In this document: positions 23,902-31,853 of the stretch, piece after piece
Numbering within the stretch: the first letter of the stretch is position 1
Layout: each line of letters begins with the position of its first letter
Source: Smaragdicoccus niigatensis DSM 44881 = NBRC 103563
GTDB taxonomy: Bacteria; Actinomycetota; Actinomycetes; Mycobacteriales; Mycobacteriaceae
Length of the DNA stretch: 64,000 nt
Assembly: GCF_000380645.1 (NCBI RefSeq)
Contig: NZ_AQXZ01000017.1
Span: 248,001-312,000 of the forward strand
Direction of reading: 5' to 3'
Notes under the pieces: generated by a model
Database searches by the model: none
Seen by the model: only the letters and a program-made list of their open reading frames with translations
Told to the model about the DNA's origin: nothing
Position numbers and translations under genes: made by a program

Positions 23902-26901
23902 GTGGCTGACGAACAGCTGCACGACACAACTGAATCTGCTTCTCCGGTGATGGACAAACCGGCAACCGAGGACCCAGTTCTCGGTTCTGACGTGTCCCAG
24001 CCGATCGAGCTTCCGGAGCGGATCAGAGTGCATGCATTAGCAAAACTTCTCGGTGTCACCAGCAAGAAGTTGCTGGGACGCCTCGGCGAGCTCGGTGCGG
24101 ACGCGAAGAGCGCGCAATCGAGCGTCGATCGGGCGGTTGCGGTGAACGCCGCCGAATCGTTCGGTGTTCCGGTCGGGGACGGGGCACCGGCTCCTGCGGA
24201 GTCACCGGCACCAGCCGCTGAGCCCGCCGCGACCGAAACGCCCGTCTACCAGACGCTGTTCACCAGCCCGGTTGCCGAGACTGCGCCCGTTGTCATCGAA
24301 GCGCCGGCCGAGGTCGGCGTCCCGGTGTTCATGTCGCCGGACAAGGAGTCGACCCCACCGCCGCGTCCCCCGCGGAAGAGGGCCGCTCCGAAGGCGGCCC
24401 AGAAGGTCGAGGTCGTGACCGAAACCGTCGTCGAGACGGCTGCCGAAGCCTCGACCGCCGAGGCTCCGACCACCGAGGCTCCCGAAGGCGACGAACAAGC
24501 GTCCGACGAAGGCGCTGGCGGCGAGAACCAGCAGGGACCGGGCGGTGCGAACCGTCGCCGTCGCCGTGGTCGGCGTGGACGTGGTCGCGGCCGTGGTGGC
24601 GAGAACGCTGCCGACGGCGAGAACGGCTCCGACGAGGGCGAAAGCGACGAGGCCGAGTCGGCCGAGGCGCCGGCTATCGACGACGCTGAGACCGCCGAGG
24701 GCGAGGCCGCGGACAGCTCCGAGAGTGCCGACGGCGCTGATGATGGCGGGGATGACTCCGACGAGACGAACCCGAACCGTCGCCGGCGTCGTCGCCGTCG
24801 TCGTAAGGGCACCGGCGAGGGTGGCGCGGAAGAGGCGACGACCGAGGATGACCCGCCGAACACGGTCGTCCACGAGCGCGAACCGCGTAACAACGAGCCA
24901 CGCAACAAGCAGCGTGCCCGCGACGAGGTTCAGGGCATTTCCGGTTCGACCCGTCTCGAGGCGAAGCGTCAGCGTCGCCGCGACGGACGCGAGGCCGGCC
25001 GTCGCCGTCCGCCGATCCTGAGCGAAGCCGAGTTCCTGGCGCGCCGCGAAGCGGTCGACCGGGTGATGGTCGTACGTGAAAAGGCGTTCCCGGGCCACCC
25101 GGCGACCACTCAGGTGGCTGTCCTCGAGGACAAGATCCTCGTCGAGCACTTCATCACCAACACCTCGACCGCGTCGATGGTCGGCAATGTCTACCTCGGC
25201 AAGGTGCAGAACGTGCTGCCGAGCATGGAGGCCGCGTTCGTCGACATCGGCAAGGGGCGCAACGGCGTTCTCTACGCCGGTGAGGTGAACTGGGAAGCCG
25301 CCGGTCTCGGTGGCAGGGAGCGCAAGATCGAGCAGGCGCTCAAGCCGGGCGACAAGGTGCTCGTCCAGGTCAGCAAGGACCCGGTCGGTCACAAGGGCGC
25401 ACGTCTGACCACCCAGATCAGCTTCGCCGGTCGCTTCCTGGTCTACGTTCCGGGCGGTTCGTCGACCGGTATCAGCCGCAAGCTGCCCGATACCGAGCGC
25501 AAGCGTCTCAAGGAGATCCTGCGCGACGTTCTGCCGGACGACGCGGGTGTCATCATCCGTACCGCGTCCGAGGGCGTCAGCGCCGAGGAACTCGCGGGCG
25601 ACGTGGCGCGTCTGCAGGAGCAGTGGCGCAAGATCGAGGAGCAGGTCGAGGCTGCGTCGGACAACCAGCTGCCGGCGACCCTTTATGAAGAGCCTGATCT
25701 CCTCGTCAAGGTCATCCGCGACCTGTTCAACGAGGACTTCTCCAAGCTCGTCATCGAGGGTGACAAGTCCTGGAAGACCATCGAGACGTACGTCTCGAAG
25801 GTCGCGCCGGACCTGATGCCGCGTCTTGAGCGCTATGAGGCGACCAGCAACGTCGACGTCTTCAACGCGCATCGAATCGATGAGCAGCTGAACAAGGCGC
25901 TCGACCGCAAGGTGTGGCTGCCGTCCGGTGGAACGCTCGTCATCGACCGCACCGAGGCGATGACCGTCGTCGACGTCAACACCGGAAAATTCACCGGTAC
26001 CGGCGGAAACCTCGAGGAGACGGTCACCCGCAACAACATCGAAGCGGCCGAAGAGATCGTTCGCCAGATGCGCCTGCGCGACATCGGCGGCATCATCATC
26101 GTGGACTTCATCGACATGGTTCTCGAGTCGAACCGCGACCTCGTGCTGCGGCGTCTCACCGAGTGCCTGGCCCGCGACCGTACTCGTCACCAGGTATCCG
26201 AAGTGACCTCGCTCGGACTCGTCCAGATGACGCGCAAGAAGCTGGGTACTGGCCTGGTCGAAGCCTTCTCGACGACGTGCGAGCACTGCCATGGCCGCGG
26301 AATCGTCGTCTCCGACATTCCGGTCGAGGTCGCCGGCGCGGAATCGAAGGGTGACCGCGAGCAGCAGCCCCGCCGCAAGCGCAGCCGCGACCGTGCACCG
26401 CAGACCGAAACGGTGACCGAGCACGGCTTGGATGTCGATCCGTCGGTCAAGCGGGCGCACCCCGTGGCTCTTGCCATGGCCGCGCATCACCACGAGCACG
26501 ACGGCGAGCATCCCGAAGAAACTTCGGTCGCTGAGGTTGGCGCCCCGGTGGAACCGGAAGCTGTCGTCGTCGACGAGCCTGCGGTTGAGGTTCGTCCGGA
26601 GCCCGAGGCGACTCCAGAGCCGGTGGTTGAGGCTGAGACTGCACCCGTGGTCGAACCCGAGCCGGCTGCGGCCGACGAGGCTCCGACCGCACCACGTGCC
26701 CGGACTCGTCGCCGCGTGCAGCGGGTGACGGCGTCTCCGGAATCGACGGAAGTGGGCGAAGGTTTCACCTTCAGCGCTCCGGCTGGTGAACCGGTTGCGG
26801 CGCAGTCGGTTGCCGTTGTGGTGCCGCAGATCGCGGCACCGCCGCGCGAGCGTCCACGCCGCCGGACGGCGGGAAGGCCGGCGGGGCCGCCGCAGGATTA
26901 G
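23902..26901 (+). CDS. rne: ribonuclease E/G
   Basis: Endonuclease that begins mRNA decay and processes rRNA and tRNA precursors. 999 residues. Unusually for E. coli eyes, but as in other actinobacteria, the long disordered part comes first: an IF2-N-like three-helix segment (about 38-80), an acidic/Ala-Pro-rich region, and Arg-Gly-rich patches (RRRGRRGRGRGRGG near 215). The S1 domain lies at about 425-500, then the catalytic domain with metal ligands Asp691 (VVDVNTGKF) and Asp735 (IIIVDFIDM), and the zinc-link cysteines Cys793 and Cys796 (CEHCHGRG). A second acidic disordered tail follows. GTG start, with GAGGAG five bases upstream. Confidence 0.95.
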   Translation: MADEQLHDTTESASPVMDKPATEDPVLGSDVSQPIELPERIRVHALAKLLGVTSKKLLGRLGELGADAKSAQSSVDRAVAVNAAESFGVPVGDGAPAPAESPAPAAEPAATETPVYQTLFTSPVAETAPVVIEAPAEVGVPVFMSPDKESTPPPRPPRKRAAPKAAQKVEVVTETVVETAAEASTAEAPTTEAPEGDEQASDEGAGGENQQGPGGANRRRRRGRRGRGRGRGGENAADGENGSDEGESDEAESAEAPAIDDAETAEGEAADSSESADGADDGGDDSDETNPNRRRRRRRRRKGTGEGGAEEATTEDDPPNTVVHEREPRNNEPRNKQRARDEVQGISGSTRLEAKRQRRRDGREAGRRRPPILSEAEFLARREAVDRVMVVREKAFPGHPATTQVAVLEDKILVEHFITNTSTASMVGNVYLGKVQNVLPSMEAAFVDIGKGRNGVLYAGEVNWEAAGLGGRERKIEQALKPGDKVLVQVSKDPVGHKGARLTTQISFAGRFLVYVPGGSSTGISRKLPDTERKRLKEILRDVLPDDAGVIIRTASEGVSAEELAGDVARLQEQWRKIEEQVEAASDNQLPATLYEEPDLLVKVIRDLFNEDFSKLVIEGDKSWKTIETYVSKVAPDLMPRLERYEATSNVDVFNAHRIDEQLNKALDRKVWLPSGGTLVIDRTEAMTVVDVNTGKFTGTGGNLEETVTRNNIEAAEEIVRQMRLRDIGGIIIVDFIDMVLESNRDLVLRRLTECLARDRTRHQVSEVTSLGLVQMTRKKLGTGLVEAFSTTCEHCHGRGIVVSDIPVEVAGAESKGDREQQPRRKRSRDRAPQTETVTEHGLDVDPSVKRAHPVALAMAAHHHEHDGEHPEETSVAEVGAPVEPEAVVVDEPAVEVRPEPEATPEPVVEAETAPVVEPEPAAADEAPTAPRARTRRRVQRVTASPESTEVGEGFTFSAPAGEPVAAQSVAVVVPQIAAPPRERPRRRTAGRPAGPPQD

Positions 26902-27102
26902 AGCGGCTCTGACGAACCGCTCAGGCTCAGTTTGATTTTGGCCGGGCGGTTCAACTAACCTTGGTTAGTCGCTGAACAGGCGCCGTTTTGGCTGCCCAGC
27001 AAGCTGAATTTCAGCAAACAACAGACCATTCGCGTGGTGATGCTGCGCGAGCGCGGTTAGAGGTCGTCCTCTAACTCATGAGAAGTGGAGGGTGACCGGC
27101 CG
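26902..27102 (+). promoter_or_regulatory. structured leader region of rplU-rpmA
   Basis: The 201-base gap contains four inverted repeats in order: GAGCGG ... CCGCTC just after the rne stop (possible terminator), ACTAACC-TT-GGTTAGT (26954-26969), GCTGA-ATT-TCAGC (27004-27016), and GTTAGAGG-TCGT-CCTCTAAC (27056-27075), the last a perfect 8-bp stem with a tetraloop ending 27 bases before rplU. Such density suggests a regulatory leader, for example autoregulation by L21 as known in Firmicutes, but there is no evidence beyond the fold. Confidence 0.45.
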
Positions 27103-27414
27103 ATGGCAACGTACGCAATCGTCAAGACCGGCGGAAAGCAGTACAAGGTCGCGGTCGGTGACCTCGTCAAGGTCGAGAAGTTCGACAACGCAGTTGGTAC
27201 TGAGGTCGCTCTGACCCCCGTCCTGCTCGTTGACGGCGCGACCCTGACGACTGATGCTGACAAGCTGGCCAAGGTTTCCGTCAAGGCTGAAATCGTCGAG
27301 CACACCAAGGGCCCGAAGATCCGCATCCTCAAGTACAAGAACAAGACCGGCTACAAGAAGCGCCAGGGTCACCGTCAGAAGCTGACGGTGCTCAAGGTCA
27401 CCGGCATCGCCTGA
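27103..27414 (+). CDS. rplU: 50S ribosomal protein L21
   Basis: 103 residues, binding 23S rRNA in the large subunit. The N-terminus [20 protein letters not shown] and the C-terminal [17 protein letters not shown] are family hallmarks. ATG 27103 is taken rather than the in-frame GTG or ATG upstream because of this N-terminus and the GGAGGG ten bases before it. First gene of the standard rplU-rpmA-obgE trio. Confidence 0.98.
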   Translation: MATYAIVKTGGKQYKVAVGDLVKVEKFDNAVGTEVALTPVLLVDGATLTTDADKLAKVSVKAEIVEHTKGPKIRILKYKNKTGYKKRQGHRQKLTVLKVTGIA

Positions 27415-27454
27415 GCTAACCGCCCAAGCTTTTATCGTTTAGGAGTAACGAGAG

Positions 27455-27715
27455 ATGGCACACAAGAAGGGTGCGTCGAGCTCGCGCAACGGTCGTGACT
27501 CGAACGCACAGCGACTCGGAGTGAAGCGCTTCGGCGGTCAGTCGGTCAAGGCCGGCGAGATCCTCGTCCGTCAGCGTGGAACTCACTTCCACCCGGGTGT
27601 GAACGTCGGCCGTGGCGGCGACGACACCCTGTTCGCGCTCGCAGCGGGTGCGGTCCTGTTCGGCACCAAGCGTGGCCGCAAGACCGTCAACATCGTTGTG
27701 CCGGCTGAGGCCTAA
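27455..27715 (+). CDS. rpmA: 50S ribosomal protein L27
   Basis: 86 residues beginning [16 protein letters not shown], with no N-terminal cleavage extension of the Firmicutes type. Its flexible N-terminus reaches the peptidyl-transferase centre. ATG preceded by AGGAGTAACGAGAG. Forty bases after rplU, so co-transcribed with it. Confidence 0.98.
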   Translation: MAHKKGASSSRNGRDSNAQRLGVKRFGGQSVKAGEILVRQRGTHFHPGVNVGRGGDDTLFALAAGAVLFGTKRGRKTVNIVVPAEA

Positions 27716-27736
27716 GCGTCAACAACCTTCACATCG

Positions 27737-27766
27737 GGCGGGCCAGGGTTACAGACCCGGCCCGCC
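27737..27766 (+). terminator. hairpin between rpmA and obgE
   Basis: GGCGGGCC-A-GGGT ... ACCC-GGCCCGCC: a 12-bp stem with one bulged A and a five-base loop, followed by TGCTGTGTTTTC. It probably reduces read-through from the ribosomal pair into obgE. Confidence 0.8.
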
Positions 27767-27815
27767 TGCTGTGTTTTCATCACTAGTTCGCACATCGCGA
27801 GAAGGAGCGTCAGAC

Positions 27816-29273
27816 GTGGCAAAATTCGTCGATCGCGTTGTGCTGCACGTGACCGCTGGACGCGGCGGAAACGGGTGTTCGTCCATTCACCGAGAGAAGT
27901 TCAAGCCTCTCGGTGGCCCCGACGGCGGTAACGGCGGTAGCGGCGGCTCGGTCATCCTGGTCGTCGACGATCAGGTGCACACGCTGCTGGACTTTCACTT
28001 CCACCCGCACGCCAAGGGCGGCAACGGAAAGCAGGGCGCGGGCAGTAACCGCGATGGTGCCAAGGGTGAGGACCTCGTTCTCAAGGTTCCGGACGGCACT
28101 GTGGTGCTGGACCAGAACGGTGAGGTTCTCGCGGACCTGGTCGGCGTAGGTACCACGTTTGCGGCTGCTGCCGGTGGTCGCGGTGGGCTCGGCAACGCTC
28201 AGCTTGCCTCGAAGTCACGCAAGGCTCCGGGATTCGCGCTCCTCGGTGAAGAGGGGGAGGAGCGCGATCTCGTTCTCGAGCTGAAGTCCGTCGCCGACGT
28301 CGGACTCGTGGGCTTCCCGTCCGCGGGCAAGTCGTCGCTGGTCTCCGTGCTCTCTGCGGCGAAGCCGAAGATCGCTGACTATCCCTTCACGACCCTCACG
28401 CCGAACCTGGGCGTGGTGTCGGCGGGCGACTCGACGTTCGTGGTCGCCGACGTGCCTGGCCTCATTCCCGGTGCCAGCCAGGGCAAAGGCCTCGGACTCG
28501 AATTCCTCCGTCACCTCGAGCGCTGTGCGGTTCTCGCGCACGTCGTCGACTGTGCGACGCTGGAGCCGGGTCGGGACCCGATCTCCGATATCGACGCCTT
28601 GGAGAAGGAACTCGCGGAGTACGAGCCTGCGCTCGCGGCGGATTCGGGCCTCGGTGACCTGGCAGATCGCCCGCGCATTGTCATCCTCAACAAGATCGAC
28701 ATCCCGGACGCCGCCGACATGGCCGCCTTCATCAAGGCGGAGATCGCCCAGCGTGGGTGGCCGGTCTACGAGATCTCCGCGGTGAGCCGGGAAGGCTTGC
28801 GGCCCTTGACGTTCGCCCTTGCCGCCATGGTCAAGGAGTTCCGCGAGGCGCACCCGAAGTCAGCTCCCGCACGTCAGATCATCCGACCGGTTGCGATCGA
28901 CGACTCGGGCTTCACCGTCGAGAGCGATCCGGACATCGACGGCGGCTTCATCATCCGCGGTATCCGGCCGGAGCGTTGGGTCAAGCAGACCGACTTCGAG
29001 AACGACGAAGCAGTCGGCTACCTGGCCGACCGTCTGGCCCGCCTCGGGGTCGAGGACAAGCTGCAGAAGCTCGGTGCCGAGCCGGGCTGTGCCGTCACGA
29101 TCGGCGACATGACGTTCGACTGGGAGCCGATGATCGGCGCCGGCGTCGACATGCCGATGACTGGTCGTGGAACTGACCTCCGCATGGAGCAGACTGATCG
29201 CGTGGGTGCTGCAGAGCGCAAGTTGGCGTCGCGGATTCGCCGCGGGTTGGTCGACCCGGACGAACTGGACTGA
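27816..29273 (+). CDS. obgE: GTPase Obg
   Basis: Ribosome-associated GTPase needed for large-subunit assembly and stress signalling. 485 residues: glycine-rich Obg fold (1-158, with repeated GGxGG turns), G domain from about 160 with P-loop [20 protein letters not shown] and NKID, and an OCT domain near 345-425 followed by a basic tail. GTG 27816 lies 8 bases after GAAGGAG and gives the standard [12 protein letters not shown] start. Its TGA overlaps the ATG of proB. Confidence 0.97.
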   Translation: MAKFVDRVVLHVTAGRGGNGCSSIHREKFKPLGGPDGGNGGSGGSVILVVDDQVHTLLDFHFHPHAKGGNGKQGAGSNRDGAKGEDLVLKVPDGTVVLDQNGEVLADLVGVGTTFAAAAGGRGGLGNAQLASKSRKAPGFALLGEEGEERDLVLELKSVADVGLVGFPSAGKSSLVSVLSAAKPKIADYPFTTLTPNLGVVSAGDSTFVVADVPGLIPGASQGKGLGLEFLRHLERCAVLAHVVDCATLEPGRDPISDIDALEKELAEYEPALAADSGLGDLADRPRIVILNKIDIPDAADMAAFIKAEIAQRGWPVYEISAVSREGLRPLTFALAAMVKEFREAHPKSAPARQIIRPVAIDDSGFTVESDPDIDGGFIIRGIRPERWVKQTDFENDEAVGYLADRLARLGVEDKLQKLGAEPGCAVTIGDMTFDWEPMIGAGVDMPMTGRGTDLRMEQTDRVGAAERKLASRIRRGLVDPDELD

Positions 29274-30379
29274 TGGTCAGTTCGCAAGCGCGCCAGGCGA
29301 TTGCCAAGGCGCGCCGGGTTGTCGTAAAGGTCGGCTCCGCGTCGATCACGTCGCTCTCTGGCGGACTCGACCGAGATCGGTTGGACACCCTGGCCGATGC
29401 CGTCGAGGCACGGATGCGTGCTGGCTCCGATGTCGTCGTGGTGTCCTCTGGTGCGGTTTCCGCTGGTCTGGCTCCGCTGGGCCTGACGCGGCGGCCCAAG
29501 GATCTGGCGACGAAGCAGGCCGCGGCGAGCGTTGGGCAGTTGGCCCTCGCGCACGCGTGGGGGACGTCGTTCGGCCGGTACGGCCGCACGGTCGGTCAGG
29601 TCCTGCTGAGCGCGGACGACTTCGCCCGCCGGGAGAACCACCGCAATGCCCAGCGCACGCTCGACCGTCTGCGTTCGCTCCATGCCGTGGCCGTGGTCAA
29701 CGAGAACGACACAGTCGCGACCGAGGAAATCCGGTTCGGCGATAACGACCGACTGGCTGCGCTCGTGGCGCACCTGGTCGGTGCGGACGCACTGATCCTG
29801 CTCTCGGACGTCGAGGGACTGTACGACTCGGACCCTCGACGCGGTGACGCGACCCTCATCCGCGAAGTCTCGGTGCACGCGGCCCTCGACGAAGTGCAGG
29901 CCGGCGACGGCGGCACCCTGGGCACGGGCGGGATGGCCTCGAAACTGTCCGCTGCGCGCCTGGCCGCCGATGCCGGGGTTCCGGTACTGCTCGCCGCCGC
30001 CACCCGGGCTGCGGACGCTCTGGGTGACGGACTCGTGGGGACGGCGTTCGAGGCGCGGCCCGTTCGACTCTCGGCGCGGAAGTTCTGGGTTCGGCATGCG
30101 GCCGACGCGCGCGGCGCACTGTTGCTCGATGCGGGAGCGGTCGCCGCGGTGTCGCAGCGCCGGCGTTCGCTCCTGGCCGCGGGAGTCGTCGGAGTGCGTG
30201 GAACGTTCCATGGCGGTGACGTCGTATCGCTGGTCGGCCCGGACGAACGGACGGTCGCGCGGGGCGTCGTTGCGTACGACCGCACGGAACTCGAGGGGAT
30301 GCTGGGCCGCTCGACGGCGGAACTGCCATCGGAGCTGCAGCGCCCGGTCGTGCATGCGGACGATCTCGTCGCCTTGTGA
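29273..30379 (+). CDS. proB: glutamate 5-kinase
   Basis: First step of proline synthesis: phosphorylates L-glutamate. 368 residues: amino-acid-kinase domain ([10 protein letters not shown] near residue 15, [36 protein letters not shown]) and a C-terminal PUA domain (about 280-355). It overlaps obgE by one base. The next enzyme gene, proA, is 17 kb away, separated by accessory block 2, whereas most relatives keep them closer. The nadE gene that follows proB in M. tuberculosis is absent here. Confidence 0.97.
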   Translation: MVSSQARQAIAKARRVVVKVGSASITSLSGGLDRDRLDTLADAVEARMRAGSDVVVVSSGAVSAGLAPLGLTRRPKDLATKQAAASVGQLALAHAWGTSFGRYGRTVGQVLLSADDFARRENHRNAQRTLDRLRSLHAVAVVNENDTVATEEIRFGDNDRLAALVAHLVGADALILLSDVEGLYDSDPRRGDATLIREVSVHAALDEVQAGDGGTLGTGGMASKLSAARLAADAGVPVLLAAATRAADALGDGLVGTAFEARPVRLSARKFWVRHAADARGALLLDAGAVAAVSQRRRSLLAAGVVGVRGTFHGGDVVSLVGPDERTVARGVVAYDRTELEGMLGRSTAELPSELQRPVVHADDLVAL

Positions 30380-30492
30380 AATTTGAGTGGCTTTGCCGCT
30401 TTTGACATTTCAGTTCGATTGCTGACCAATCACGACATGATCGGGTCGCGCGCCTTCGCGGATTAGCCGGACGGCGAATTCTTACGCTCACG

Positions 30493-30522
30493 TTCGAAAC
30501 AGCGAAATTCGAGTGTTTCGAA
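30493..30522. promoter_or_regulatory. inverted repeat overlapping the ribosome-binding site of the subtilase gene
   Basis: TTCGAAACA (30493-30501) and TGTTTCGAA (30514-30522) form a perfect 9-bp inverted repeat with a 12-base loop. Its right arm shares two bases with the Shine-Dalgarno AAGGAG (30521-30526). As RNA it would form a hairpin next to the ribosome-binding site; as DNA it could be an operator. Confidence 0.55.
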
Positions 30523-30533
30523 GGAGCGAACCC

Positions 30534-31853
30534 ATGCGGGCTTGGCCACGCGCCGCGGTGGCGGTGGCTGTTATTGCAGGTGCGTTGGGCTTCGCCGGTG
30601 CACCTGTCGCAACAGCCGACAATTCCGAACGTGTGATCGTCGTATTCAAGAACGGCGTCGACGCGGACCAGAAAACCGATGCATTCGAACGCGCGAATCT
30701 CGCCACCCCGGTTTTCAAGTACCGGTCAGCGATCCAGGGCTTCTCCGCGACCCTGACACCGCTCAACAAGGCGCGCATTGCCGCTGATCCCGACGTGGCT
30801 TTCATCAGCCCGGACCGGCCGGTGCGTGCTTATGCACCGACGCAACAGATCCTCACCGGCGACAACGCACCCAACGGCGTCCGTCGAATCGGCGCAGCGA
30901 CGACGACTCTGGCGAACAAGGCGAGCGACGTCGGCGTCGCGGTCATCGACACCGGTATCGGCACGCGCACCGGAAATCTGAACCTCGGGACCGGCAAGAG
31001 GTGTGTCGGCTCCTCGACCGCGGACGACAACGGACACGGCACGCACGTTGCCGGAACCATCGCGGCCACCAACAACGGCAACCGCGTCCTCGGCGTTTCG
31101 CCCGGCGCGAAGCTCTACCCGGTCAAGGTGCTCAACAGCCAGGGCAGCGGCTACTGGTCGGACATCATCTGCGGCATCGACTGGGTGACCGCGAACGCGC
31201 AGGTCCTCAACATCAAGGTCGCCAACATGAGCCTCGGCGGCGACGGCGGCAATGCCACTCCGTGTGGCTCCCTCGTGAGCCCGAGCACCGGCGACGCGTT
31301 GCACGACGCGATCTGCCGGGCCACCGGCAAAGGCGTGACGTTCGTTGTTGCCGCGGGCAACAGTGGGTCCGACTTCCAGACCCAGGCGCCGGCCGCGTAC
31401 CCCGAAGTCCTCACGGTGACGGCGATGTCGGACAGCAACGGTGTCGGTGACGGCCAGGGTCTGCCGCCGTCCTGCCGGCCGAGCGAGATCGACGACAAGG
31501 TCGCGGCGTTCTCGAACTACGCCACGCGCAGCTCGGAGATCAACCACACCGTCGCGGCTCCGGGCGTCTGCATCGTCTCGCTCTCGACCAGCTTCTGGTC
31601 GACCACGCGAACGCTGTCCGGTACGTCGATGGCGTCGCCACACGTGGCCGGATCAGTCGCCAACTGCATCTCGAAGGGCGGCGTGCCCGGACCATGCGCC
31701 GGAATGACTCCGGCCCAGATCATCACCAAGATCCGGGCGGACGCCGGTCAGAAGACGACGGCCACCCCGATCTTCGGCTTCAACGGCGACCCGATCCACT
31801 CACCTGATCCGAACAAGTACTACGGGTATCTGGTGAATGGCGGGGCCTACTAA
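30534..31853 (+). CDS. secreted subtilisin-like serine protease (S8)
   Basis: 439 residues: signal peptide (about 1-29, ending VATADN), an I9-type propeptide/inhibitor region (about 33-100, VIVVFKNGV...), then the peptidase domain with triad Asp139 (VAVIDTGI), His168 (NGHGTHVAG) and Ser365 (SGTSMASPHVAG). It carries several Cys residues that may form disulfides outside the cell. No C-terminal membrane anchor is visible, so it differs from the type VII-linked mycosins and should be a released protease. ATG 30534 has AAGGAG 7 bases upstream. Its TAA overlaps the stop of the convergent acyl-CoA dehydrogenase gene. Confidence 0.93.
   Translation: MRAWPRAAVAVAVIAGALGFAGAPVATADNSERVIVVFKNGVDADQKTDAFERANLATPVFKYRSAIQGFSATLTPLNKARIAADPDVAFISPDRPVRAYAPTQQILTGDNAPNGVRRIGAATTTLANKASDVGVAVIDTGIGTRTGNLNLGTGKRCVGSSTADDNGHGTHVAGTIAATNNGNRVLGVSPGAKLYPVKVLNSQGSGYWSDIICGIDWVTANAQVLNIKVANMSLGGDGGNATPCGSLVSPSTGDALHDAICRATGKGVTFVVAAGNSGSDFQTQAPAAYPEVLTVTAMSDSNGVGDGQGLPPSCRPSEIDDKVAAFSNYATRSSEINHTVAAPGVCIVSLSTSFWSTTRTLSGTSMASPHVAGSVANCISKGGVPGPCAGMTPAQIITKIRADAGQKTTATPIFGFNGDPIHSPDPNKYYGYLVNGGAY

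Noticed and set aside
24202-26511. 769-codon open frame antisense to rne
   Set aside because: Shadow of the Ala/Glu/Arg-rich RNase E coding sequence; low-complexity product with no recognisable domain.
26954-26969. Iron box (IdeR/DtxR site) at CTAACC-TT-GGTTAG
   Set aside because: Arms are in the opposite order to the TTAGGTTAG-CTAACCTAA consensus, and the downstream genes are ribosomal.
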